Assembly: GCA_016745215.1 (NCBI GenBank)
Contig: CP050890.1
Span: 4,836,001 to 4,900,000, forward strand
Reading direction: 5' to 3'
Source of the DNA: Thiohalocapsa sp. PB-PSB1
GTDB taxonomy: Bacteria; Pseudomonadota; Gammaproteobacteria; Chromatiales; Chromatiaceae
Length of the DNA stretch: 64,000 nucleotides
The position numbers were made by a program, and so were the translations under genes. Under the pieces are notes generated by a model. It had not been told where the DNA came from, did no database searches, and saw only the letters and a list, made by a program, of their open reading frames with translations. Shown here piece by piece: positions 1 through 7,745 of this stretch. Position 1 is the first letter of the stretch; each line of letters begins with the position of its first letter.

Positions 1-866
1 CGTACGTTGACCATCCAATGTCCGTGTCTGACGTCGGCACGCTGCTGTTGGAAGCGAACCTGGGGCAAATGGGCGAGGCGCTCGCGATAGCCGGCCGCGA
101 CTGCGCGCCGGCGCTCCAGATGCCAGTGGACCTGCTCCAGCTGAGCCAGGCCGATGGCGGCCTGGATATTGGTCAGCCGATAGTTGTAGCCAACTTCGTC
201 ATGCCAATATGGGCGGTCCGGGTGCATCGCGACCCGGGCGAGATGGCGGAGCCGCTCGGCGAGCCGGTCGTCGTCGGTGGTGACCATGCCGCCCTGGCCG
301 CAGGTGAGGGTCTTGTTGCCGAAAAAGCTGAAGGCGGCCAGCGTGCCGAGACTGCCCGCCATGCGGCCGGCGAGGCTGGTGCCCTGGGCCTGGGCGGCGT
401 CCTCGATGACGGCGATGCCGGTCGCTCGAGCAATGTCGAGGATCTCAGGCATGGCGGCGGGATGGCCGTAGAGATGAACCGGGATCACGGCACGGGTGCG
501 CGGACCGACCGCGGCGGCGAAAGCGACCGGGGCCAGGGTCCAAATATCAGGCTCGACGTCCACGAACACCGGCCGGGCGCCCAGGTAGCGAACCGCGTTA
601 GCGGTGGCGACATAGGTCAGGGTCGGGACGATGACCTCGTCACCAGGCCCGATGTCCAGCGCGGCCAGGCACAGGTGCAACGCGGCTGTGCCGTTGGAGC
701 AGCCGATGGCGTGGCGGCAGCCGATGTGCTCGGCAAAGGCCTGCTCGAAACGCGGCACGTAGGCGCCGTGGGTCGAGATCCAGCCGCTGTCGATGCAGTC
801 GAGCACATAGCGCCGCTCGTTGCCGTTCAGGACCGGTGCCGCCACTGGGATACTGTCAGAGGTCAT
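1..866 (-). CDS. DegT/DnrJ/EryC1/StrS-family sugar aminotransferase, C-terminus off the window
   Basis: PLP-dependent aminotransferase of the type that converts a keto-sugar nucleotide to an amino sugar in the cytoplasm for surface glycan synthesis. It starts at ATG 866 and is still open at base 1, so 288 codons are visible and roughly the last quarter is missing. Family marks seen in the translation: SNGTAAL at residues 57-63, the IEDAAQ block at 154-159 with Asp156 expected to hold the PLP ring nitrogen, and the Schiff-base lysine Lys185 in FFGNK followed by GQGGMV. The start overlaps the stop of the degenerate glycosyltransferase copy upstream (ATGA overlap), so it was the next gene in that operon. 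The substrate cannot be told from sequence alone. The family call is firm. Confidence 0.93.
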   Translation of the reverse strand, partial: MTSDSIPVAAPVLNGNERRYVLDCIDSGWISTHGAYVPRFEQAFAEHIGCRHAIGCSNGTAALHLCLAALDIGPGDEVIVPTLTYVATANAVRYLGARPVFVDVEPDIWTLAPVAFAAAVGPRTRAVIPVHLYGHPAAMPEILDIARATGIAVIEDAAQAQGTSLAGRMAGSLGTLAAFSFFGNKTLTCGQGGMVTTDDDRLAERLRHLARVAMHPDRPYWHDEVGYNYRLTNIQAAIGLAQLEQVHWHLERRRAVAAGYRERLAHLPQVRFQQQRADVRHGHWMVNV

Positions 867-1212
867 GGCTCGGTCATCCAGTCATGGGCTTGAGCCGTAG
901 CCGCGGGCGGAGCAACGCGAGCGCGTCGAGGAACCGCAGGCGCTTCTTGTGCGCCCAGGTGGCGGCAGGCTAGAGCGCGCATCGTTCTTCTCCCTCGCCC
1001 GGTCCGATCTCGCGGCGGGCAGGCGCGAGAACTCCGGCCTTGTATCGCAGCCTGCAGATGGGTTTGTGTTCCGCGTAGCCGACAATGCAGTAACGCTCCG
1101 AGCCAGGATCGAGCGACAACAGCCCGCACAGAAGCCCCTCCGTTACCCAGGCGACCCCCAGCACGCCCGTCGATGGGCTGACGAGCATCGGTGCCGACCG
1201 CTCAGAGGCCAT
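863..1212 (-). pseudogene. Glycosyltransferase remnant (decayed paralogue of the gene at 2889-4184)
   Basis: Starts at ATG 1212 with MASERSAP, the same first residues as the intact glycosyltransferase, and continues with a matching segment (AWVTEGLLCGLLSLDPG...RYCIVGYAE). It then jumps to the REIG-GEGE region of the intact protein, runs into a frameshifted match to its HKNHLRLLEAL region, and ends with AHDWMTEP against AHDWMTEL. About 350 bp remain of a 1.3-kb gene, so at least two internal deletions and frame changes have occurred. It overlaps the acyltransferase stop by 11 bp, exactly as in the intact pair, showing that a two-gene module was duplicated. No functional protein is expected. 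Confidence 0.85.
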
Positions 1213-1846
1213 CGATGTCCTTCTTGACGATCCGCGCCGGCATGCCCACTGCCTGCACGCGCTCGGGCAGGTCGCGGACCACGACGGCGCCAGCGCCGAC
1301 GACGCAGCGCTCGCCGACGCTGCGCCCGTCGATAACGATCGCGCCTATGCCGAGATAGACGCGTTCGCCGATACTGACCCTTGCCGCGACATTGGCGCCG
1401 GGGGAGACGATCGCCAGGGTCCCGATTTGCGTGTGGTGGCCGATCAGCGCCCCGCGATTGACGATGGCGTGGGAGCCAATGGTCGTTGCATGGCCGACGA
1501 TGACTCCGGCACCGATGATAACGCCCGGCTCAAGCTCGACGGATTCGGGAATGTGCGCGGTGGGATGGATCAGCGTAGTGAATTCCAGCCCGAGCGGCAG
1601 GACATGGGCAAGATCATCGCCCCGCAGGGTCGTGCCTAGTGCACAGACTGCGGCCGGCTTCAGCGCCAAATCCTCGACAGTCGCCAGCGACAGCACCGGC
1701 AGCCCGTCAAGGCTCTTTCCGCCCGCATAGTCCAGCCGGGTGTCCAGAAAAGCGACTGGCTCGAAGCGCCCGGTCTCGCGGGCTAGATTGCCGACTTCCG
1801 ATGCAAAAGAGCCAGCGCCAACGATCAATAACGGCCGTGCACTCAT
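1202..1846 (-). CDS. NeuD/PglD-like sugar O/N-acyltransferase, left-handed beta-helix
   Basis: 214-residue acyltransferase of the sialic-acid O-acyltransferase NeuD / PglD group, which uses acyl-CoA to acylate an amino sugar nucleotide. The N-terminal 80 residues form a Rossmann-like part beginning LLIVGAGSFASEV. From about residue 95 there are hexapeptide repeats (GVIIGAGVIVG, IGSHAIV, IGHHTQIG, IGERVYLGIGA) of a left-handed beta-helix, ending VGMPARIVKK. The His-His pair in LIGHHTQIG is the usual place for the catalytic base. ATG 1846 is chosen over an upstream TTG at 1861 because the homologous start of the truncated copy at 4602 aligns there. It lies in the acyltransferase-glycosyltransferase-aminotransferase series on the minus strand; the glycosyltransferase partner of this copy is decayed. 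Confidence 0.9.
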   Translation of the reverse strand: MSARPLLIVGAGSFASEVGNLARETGRFEPVAFLDTRLDYAGGKSLDGLPVLSLATVEDLALKPAAVCALGTTLRGDDLAHVLPLGLEFTTLIHPTAHIPESVELEPGVIIGAGVIVGHATTIGSHAIVNRGALIGHHTQIGTLAIVSPGANVAARVSIGERVYLGIGAIVIDGRSVGERCVVGAGAVVVRDLPERVQAVGMPARIVKKDIDGL

Positions 1847-1861
1847 CGGCCTTGTCCGCAA

Positions 1862-2103
1862 GTGTGAGAGGTGAACCGAGCAGGGATCAAGCCCATACTG
1901 AAGGTAAAAGGGGTTGGCATTGTGCGCAGCTTCCTCGAATGGCTTGTACTACGGAGCCTCCGGGATAGGCAGAAATGCTCCGTCGCGGCTATGGACTCCA
2001 GACGATGCAGCAAGTCCGGGATGGTAAATACCGAGGTTAGCGAGAACGGAAGAGTCGGTCAAGACTCCACCAAGGCGGTGGCGTGACGGATTCGCTCTGT
2101 CAA
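1862..2103. other. Intergenic stretch without a recognisable gene
   Basis: Lies between the intact acyltransferase and a palindromic repeat. A minus-strand reading frame runs through it from the upstream gene fragment, but only because that fragment was fused to repeat DNA; the residues look non-coding. Confidence 0.5.
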
Positions 2104-2262
2104 GACGATTTCTGTCAAGAAATAGACCACCTGGCTTGTCTTCTCGTCCGGCCTCGACGTCGCGGCAACCCGCCCGTAAAGGGACTATGGGCGAATTGCC
2201 GCTTCGCGAAGGCGAACGAGAATCCGGCGCCAGTTGGTCTATTTCTCTCCGGCAATCACCTA
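2104..2262 (+). repeat. Palindromic dispersed element, copy A (full length)
   Basis: About 159 bp. The outer arms are inverted copies of each other (GAAATAGACCACCTGGC on the left against GCCAGTTGGTCTATTTC on the right). An inner inverted pair around GCGGCAACCCGCCC / GGGCGAATTGCCGC makes a second nested stem. Related copies in this window lie near 26336, 29127, 32011, 33112, 41831, 52417, 54137 and 62382. This copy truncates the 3' end of the unknown gene fragment to its right. Confidence 0.85.
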
Positions 2263-2776
2263 ATTGCTCCTTTCTCTCCTCTCTCCTTTCCAGACCCGCT
2301 TCGTCACTCCCGAAGTCGAAAACCAAATCCCCCATCGGCGGGATCAGCGCCTTGCCGAAACCCCAGGCATTGAGCACCCCCTGTGCCAGGGCGTCGCGCA
2401 GGCTGGGTTCTGACCTGTCGAAACGCGCCTGCATATCGACTTTATCGGCATCGCTTAAGGGCCGATCGCCGCCCAGGGCATGGAAGTTCCCATCGTACCA
2501 ACATGCATAGAGCCCGATGTCTCGCACCGTCGACCATCTCGCCCCGGCGTCGCCGCCCGCCGCGAGCGCCTCGGCAACCAGCGACGAGACCCTTGGCAGC
2601 AGGCGATCGACGAGTTCCTTGACCTGCGCCCCGGTGCCGGCGAATGGCGTCGACCGCCCCATCCGCGCGTGCCGCAAGGCCGGATAGTCTTGCATGTCGT
2701 TGCCGAGAGTGCCGAAGACCCATGCCTGCTTAAAGCGATCCGTCCCGTCGCGAACCAGATCCCGATACAGATCCAG
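2263..2776 (-). pseudogene. Fragment of an unrecognised protein, truncated at both ends
   Basis: A protein-like frame of about 170 residues on the minus strand begins directly after an in-frame TAA at 2777-2779 and reads LDLYRDLVRDG...; the first ATG is only at 2695. It continues with a plausible globular sequence (WSTVRDIGLYACWYDGN, GFGKALIPPMGDLVFDF) until it runs into palindromic copy A at 2262. Coding-like residues before the first ATG and the abrupt junction with the repeat suggest the middle of a once larger gene. I do not recognise the family. It separates the two copies of the duplicated acyltransferase-glycosyltransferase pair. Confidence 0.5.
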
Positions 2777-2888
2777 TTAGCGCAGTGACGGCATCGCGTT
2801 AAGGTCTGGGTAAACCAAAAAAGAGTCGTTGCTCGGGGATCGGAGCGAGTTACAGGGGGCGGCGTCGAAAATGACATCAATGAAGGTG

Positions 2889-4184
2889 TCATAGCTCGGT
2901 CATCCAGTCATGGGCCAGCAGTGCCCGGTCCTCGTCGGTCAGTTGCGTGCCCAGCACGGAGCGGTACAGCGCGCGATAGGCCGCTGCGGTGCGTTCCCAG
3001 GTGAACCGCGCCAGCCGGCGCTGGCCGGCCGCGATCAGCCGGCCCCGCAGCGCCTTATCTTGCGCAACGCGCGCCATTGCATCGGCAATCGCGTCCGGGC
3101 GCAGGGGGTCGAAGAGCAAGGCGCTATCGCCCGCCTGCTCGGGCAGCGAGGTCACCGCCGCGCAGGCCACGGGCCTCTGCCAGCGCCAGGCCTCGCGCAG
3201 CAGCGCGCTGGAGGCCTCGAACAGGGTCGGGATGACGACCAAAGATGCCTGGGCATACAGGGCATCGAGCCGAGCACGCGGCAGCACCCCCGGAAAGATG
3301 ACCTGATCGGCAAGCTCAAGGTCGCGACTGCGGTGCTCGATGGTTGGATAGAAGGCATTCCGGTGGCCGCAACAGACCAGCTTAAGCCGGAGCCGCGGGC
3401 GGAGCAACGCGAGCGCCTCGAGGAGGCGCAGGTGATTCTTGTGCGCCCAGGTGGCTGCTGGATAGAGCGCAAAGGGTTCTCCCTCGCCCAATCCGATCTC
3501 GCGGCGGGCAGCGGTGAGTTCCAGCTGCGAGAACTCCGGCCTTGCCTGCACGATTCCCCAAGGGATCACCTGGATCTTGTCGGCCGCGATGCCATACTGC
3601 GCCATTAGATCCCGCTTGATCCAGCCAGAGGAGACCGCGATGCGCCGGGCGCTGGTGCAGCCGGCACGGTAGAGGCGCTCGCGTCGGACAAGCTCGTTGC
3701 GGGTGAAGAACCGCGGATAGTGCAGGTGCTGGAGGTCGTGGGGGTTGTAGACGGACGGCATGCGCGTCGGAAAGAAGCGCTGCGTCGGGAAGTGGATCAG
3801 GTCGCCCGCGATGGCGTCGAGCGTCGGATCGGTGCGCTGGCCAGAGGTCGTCGCCGGGGCTCGGATCAGCCTATCCTGCACGCTATCGCGCATGCGCTGT
3901 AACGTGGGGAAGCGATACAGCAGGTCGCGCAAGCCACCGCGGATTCGGCGCAGCCGCGGCGGAGCATTGATGACCAGCTGTGCTGCGTCCTGTACCAGGG
4001 ATGCCAGACGCGGTTGCTGTTCCGCGTAGCCGACGATGCAGTAACGCTCCGGGCCGGGATCGAGCGACAGCAGCCCGCGCACCAGCCCCTCCGTTACCCA
4101 GGCTATGCCGCCGGTACGCCCATCGATGGGTTGCCGAGCATCGATGACGATCGTCGGGGTCGGTGCCGACCGCTCAGAGGCCAT
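2889..4184 (-). CDS. GT4-type glycosyltransferase
   Basis: 431-residue cytoplasmic glycosyltransferase with the GT-B fold, probably adding a sugar to a lipid-linked or growing surface glycan. The C-terminal domain carries the family-4 marks: YPAATWAHKNH at the start of the nucleotide-sugar domain, IFPGVLP, and the EX7E element FEASSALLRE followed by GDSALLFDP. ATG 4184 (MASERSAP) is preferred to a longer frame opening at 4277, because the decayed copy at 1212 begins with the same residues and because the longer version would run deep into the acyltransferase gene. It overlaps the truncated acyltransferase by 11 bp. The sugar donor and acceptor cannot be read from the sequence. Confidence 0.88.
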   Translation of the reverse strand: MASERSAPTPTIVIDARQPIDGRTGGIAWVTEGLVRGLLSLDPGPERYCIVGYAEQQPRLASLVQDAAQLVINAPPRLRRIRGGLRDLLYRFPTLQRMRDSVQDRLIRAPATTSGQRTDPTLDAIAGDLIHFPTQRFFPTRMPSVYNPHDLQHLHYPRFFTRNELVRRERLYRAGCTSARRIAVSSGWIKRDLMAQYGIAADKIQVIPWGIVQARPEFSQLELTAARREIGLGEGEPFALYPAATWAHKNHLRLLEALALLRPRLRLKLVCCGHRNAFYPTIEHRSRDLELADQVIFPGVLPRARLDALYAQASLVVIPTLFEASSALLREAWRWQRPVACAAVTSLPEQAGDSALLFDPLRPDAIADAMARVAQDKALRGRLIAAGQRRLARFTWERTAAAYRALYRSVLGTQLTDEDRALLAHDWMTEL

Positions 4185-4602
4185 CGATGTCCTGCCTGAT
4201 GATCGGCGCCGGCATGCCCGTCGCCTGCACGCGCTCCGGCAAGTCGCGGACCACCACGGCAGCGGCACCGGCGCCAACGACGCAGCGCGCGCCGGCGCTG
4301 CGTCCGTGGATAACGATCGCGCCTATGCCGATACAGAAGTCGAGCCCGAGGGGCGCGACCCGGGCGAGCTCCTCTCCCCGCAAGGTCGTACCCAGGGCGC
4401 ATACGGCGACCGGCTTTGCCGGCAAGCCCTCGGCAGCCGCCAACGACGGCACCGGCAGGCCGTCGAAGGACTTTCCGCCCTCGTAGTCGGGTCGGGTGTC
4501 CAGAAAAGCGATCGGCTCGAAACGGCCGTTCTCCCGGGCCAGCTGACCGACTTCCGACGCGCAGGAGCCAGCACCGACGATCAAGAGTGCTTGGACATGC
4601 AT
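4174..4602 (-). CDS. Internally deleted NeuD/PglD-like acyltransferase (paralogue of 1202-1846)
   Basis: 142 residues that align end to end with the 214-residue acyltransferase but lack the block from its residue ~92 to ~165. The N-terminal Rossmann-like part (LLIVGAGSCASEVG) joins at LGLDF directly to CIGIGAIVIHGRS, so most hexapeptide turns and the His-His catalytic site are gone. The deletion is in frame and the ends are intact (RVQATGMPAPII). An extra Ala-Ala in GAGAAAVVV is further drift. It is probably inactive as an acyltransferase and might equally be listed as a pseudogene. It sits between the BKACE gene and the intact glycosyltransferase. Confidence 0.75.
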   Translation of the reverse strand: MHVQALLIVGAGSCASEVGQLARENGRFEPIAFLDTRPDYEGGKSFDGLPVPSLAAAEGLPAKPVAVCALGTTLRGEELARVAPLGLDFCIGIGAIVIHGRSAGARCVVGAGAAAVVVRDLPERVQATGMPAPIIRQDIDGL

Positions 4603-4620
4603 TAATCGTCTGCCCGTCGC

Positions 4621-5466
4621 TCAGTGCAGGGCGGCGAGCCCGAGTGCATCCCGAAGCTCAGCGCTGGTGTAGGGATGGCGGCCCAGCAGCTCGGCGGTTT
4701 CGCGGGCGCGCTCCACCAGCTGCCGATTGGTCGCCGGCTGCGAGCGCTCACTATCCATCCAGAGGTTGTCTTCAAGCCCGACACGAATGCCGCCGCCACT
4801 CGCCAGAGCCATGGTGTTGACGCTGAGCTGGTGGTGACCGAAGCCGCCGCCGGACCAGATGGAGCCATCCGGGAGGTCGCGCACCATCAAGCCCAAGTGT
4901 AGCGGGTCTGCCTGCGCGCCGGCTGGACCGCCGAGGATGACATTGAAGTAATGGGGCGGCGCGATCAAGCCCTTGGCCAATAGGTAGTGCGCGTAGTTGA
5001 CCATGCCCAGGTCGAAGACCTCCAGCTCCGGTCGAATACCGTTCGCGCGCATACGCCGAACCAGACCGAGAATCGTCTCCGGGGCATTGACGCTCGCCTC
5101 GTGGCTGAAGTTCAGCGAACTCAGCGTCAGGCTGGCAAAGTCCGGTTTGAGGTGTCCGTCGAGTTCGAGCACCGCGGCGCGGCGCTCCAATTGCGGAACC
5201 TCGCGCCCGCTTGTGGTCACACAGATCAGCAGTGTCGGTGCGTGGCGCCGGATCTCGGCGATGATGCGGGCATACTCGGTCTTATCCGGACTATGCTCGC
5301 CGGTCTGCGGATCGCGCGCGTGCAGATGGACCATATTGACACCCAGCTCGGCGCATTCTAGCACTTGCTCGGCGATCTCCGACGACGAGGTGGGAACCGA
5401 AGGATTGACCTCTTTGGTAGGCACCACGCCGGTGGGTGCCAGGTTGAAGACAAAGCGGCTGGGCAT
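4621..5466 (-). CDS. Beta-keto acid cleavage enzyme (BKACE, DUF849 / Kce family)
   Basis: 281-residue TIM-barrel enzyme of the family whose founding member cleaves 3-keto-5-aminohexanoate with acetyl-CoA. Members condense acetyl-CoA with a beta-keto acid to give acetoacetate plus a new acyl-CoA. Visible marks: APTG near the start, the metal-binding HLHARDP motif at about residues 46-52, the CVTTSGRE loop, and the C-terminal GGGIRVGLEDNLW block, all standard for the family. ATG 5466 with an upstream TAAGG is chosen over an in-frame GTG at 5475. It is the first gene of the glycan series on this strand. One inference is that it supplies an unusual acyl-CoA to the acyltransferase next door. Confidence 0.9.
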   Translation of the reverse strand: MPSRFVFNLAPTGVVPTKEVNPSVPTSSSEIAEQVLECAELGVNMVHLHARDPQTGEHSPDKTEYARIIAEIRRHAPTLLICVTTSGREVPQLERRAAVLELDGHLKPDFASLTLSSLNFSHEASVNAPETILGLVRRMRANGIRPELEVFDLGMVNYAHYLLAKGLIAPPHYFNVILGGPAGAQADPLHLGLMVRDLPDGSIWSGGGFGHHQLSVNTMALASGGGIRVGLEDNLWMDSERSQPATNRQLVERARETAELLGRHPYTSAELRDALGLAALH

Positions 5467-5475
5467 GGCTGGCAC

Positions 5476-6021
5476 CTTACCGGTATGGCTCGATAAAATA
5501 GGTGGAATTTAAGGCGCTGCGTTAATCGCAGGAATAAATCATTCAAACGTACCGGATGTGGCAAGGCCAGTCAACAATTTCGCGATGGGGCCAGCAATTC
5601 CCGCTAGTGGAGCGCAGGGTCGACCCGGGCGACTCTTCCTCAGGAGCGAAAAAGGGCAGACATAGAAGCTCACTCGCCGTCGAGCGGCGATGTTCAGGTT
5701 GGCCTGCTTTCCCCTCGAGAGTATCGTCATGCCATTACCCACATCTCGGCACCGACTGACACCGCCAAGACTGGACAGGGCGCAGCGTAGCGAGTGAAAT
5801 TGGTCCTCATCATAACCGAAGGGGTGAATCCGAATGAGCGAGACGATTGTTGGCAAGCAATACGGGCGGCGACCGATCGAGATAGATCCGGTTGACCATG
5901 CAGCCGAACGACCCTGTGCGGGCGGGGCGAGTGAGCGCCGCCAACGGGTGGTGTTTCCGCACAAGCTGGTTGACCCGTACCCGCCGACGAGAGACTTTCG
6001 CCTCGCACCGGAGGTGGTAGC
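5476..6021. other. Intergenic region between BKACE and the IS4 remnant
   Basis: 546 bp between divergent features. Short open frames on both strands have no recognisable protein character. It may include the left end of the decayed insertion sequence, but I could not define a terminal inverted repeat. Confidence 0.5.
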
Positions 6022-7371
6022 ATGAGCCTATTGGCTGCGGAGTTGACCGCGATCGACCTCGGCGATCAACGTCTGAATCGCCGTGCCGGGAAACTGTTGG
6101 AGGCATTGGGGGACAAACCGACGGCGAGCATTCCCGCCGCTTGTGGCGGTTGGGACGAGACCAAGGCTAGGCTGTCGAAATCTGCAGTCTCACTAAAACA
6201 AGCGCTTCCCGGTTTATGGATGCTTGGTCGGTGTCGGGATCGGTGTCAAGGTCGGAATGAGGGATTGGCATCGAGCTGGCTGCTTTGATCGATGAGCGGA
6301 TTCGATTCCGATTCCGATAGCGACCCGACACCGATTAGGCTTCCCCAGTGCGTTCGATGAAGCAATCCAAGACCCGGAATCGGTTTGGCATCAAAACTCA
6401 GGACATTTCGACAGCCTAGACCAAGGCTACCTATCGTTTGTTTGACCACGCCGCGGTCACCGCCGAGCCTGTGCTCGCCCCGCATATCGCTTGCACCGAG
6501 GAGCGCCTGCGCGCCTATCCCCGGGTGCTGTACATCCAGGATACCTGCGAGCTTGATGACACCGAGAAGAAAGGCATCGCCGACCTTGGACCACTGAACT
6601 ACGAAACCCGTCCGACTGGCTGGTGCGCGTTCAGCACCACGACCGTCTCCTCGCCGATCAAAGCAACCTGCGTGAAGCCCTTGATACCGCTCCCGTACTC
6701 ACCGAAACCACTTTCGACAGACCGGCCTCCAACGGGCGGCCTGCGCGCACCGTTGAACAGCAAATCAAGGTTGTGCGGGTCACCCTCGAGGCACCGTCAC
6801 GACCCGACCGCGCCCTGCCCGACGTCACCGTCACCGCCCTGCTCGCCACCGAGGCGCACCCGCCCGCTGGTGAAGATCCGCTCGACTGGCTGCTGCTGAC
6901 CAACCTCCTCGCCGAGACCCCCGAACAGGCCATCGAGAAGCTGCAATGGTCTGTTTGCCGCTGGCAAATCGAGATCTCTTTCAAAGTGCTGAAAAGCGGT
7001 TGCCGGATCGAAGCGCTGCAACTGGAGAAACGCGAGCGTCTCGAGCCGGCGCTGGCCTTCTATATGGTCATCGCCTGGCGCGTCTTGCACCTCAGCATGC
7101 TCGGGCGTGAGTGTCCGGAGATGCCCTGCAACAGGGTGTTTTCGATGAAGAATAGCAGGCCCTGTACTTGGTCACCCAGCGCCAGCCACCGCCCGATGGG
7201 CCGCCATCACTCGACACCATGGTGCGCATGGTCGCCACCCTTGGTGGCTTTCTCAACCGCAAGCACGATGGTTTCCCCGGCCCGCAAACACTCTGGATCG
7301 GTCTCCAACGGACCGCCGACTTCGTACTCGCGTTAGGAGCTCAGCGCAGCATCGGGGAGAGTTATGGGTAA
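6022..7371 (+). pseudogene. Decayed Tn5/IS50-type IS4-family transposase gene
   Basis: Starts at ATG 6022 with the Tn5-type N-terminal DNA-binding domain (LGDQRLNRRAGKLLEALGDKP). At TK it is interrupted by a 249-bp MITE and resumes as YRLFDHAAVTAE...VLYIQDTCELD. After LGPLNYETR roughly 100 residues of catalytic core are missing. The frame then changes and continues with DWLVRVQHHDRLLAD and CRWQIEISFKVLKSG, which carries the R..E..K part of the YREK signature. Near 7140 another frame change leads to the C-terminus (GGFLNRKHDGFPG...LWIGLQR) ending at 7371. One insertion, one deletion and two frame changes make it clearly inactive. Confidence 0.9.
6169..6417 (+). mobile_element. MITE copy 1, 249 bp, inserted in the IS4 transposase gene
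   Basis: Bounded by perfect 13-bp terminal inverted repeats (AGGCTGTCGAAAT ... ATTTCGACAGCCT) and by a perfect 11-bp target duplication AGACCAAGGCT at 6158-6168 and 6418-6428. It has no coding capacity. A second copy in the opposite orientation lies at 41245-41483 with its own 11-bp duplication. Removing the element and one duplicate restores the transposase reading frame across the site. An 11-bp duplication fits mobilisation by an IS4/IS231-type DDE transposase; the donor element is not in the window. Confidence 0.95.
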
Positions 7372-7745
7372 TGGTATGACTTCTCTGTTGCGCTTGTCAT
7401 CACGCTATCACAAAATTTCCTTATTTTGAACAGCTACTTACAAGTAGTTACCTGGAAGGGTCCAGGACTCAGATTGCTTGGCAACACGCAACTTCTGCTC
7501 CATCCTCAGGTCGCTGATCGCCCGGATGACGCCTTAACCAGTCCTGAATCCCCCAATAGACTCGAAGTGCAAGTGCCGCTGGGTGCTCGGAGTTGGTTGT
7601 ATTTCCTATCCGTGGCCGGGCATCGAGCTGCGCTTCGGCAGCAAGGTGTTCATCAGCGATCTTTAGACTGCGAACCAGGCTGTCTTTCAACCCGAGCAAA
7701 GAATAAAATTAGCAGGCCTCACCCGCTCGTCTGCGGACCATCGAG
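7372..7745. other. Leader of the tandem array
   Basis: From about 7446 the sequence matches the last ~300 bp of the spacers between array units; before that it is unique DNA following the IS4 remnant. The REP-like hairpin found in all other spacers is absent here, so the array begins inside a unit. I see no convincing promoter. Confidence 0.6.

Noticed and set aside
18..893. 291-codon plus-strand frame at the left edge
   Set aside because: It is the antisense shadow of the DegT-type aminotransferase, whose residues and motifs are clear on the minus strand.
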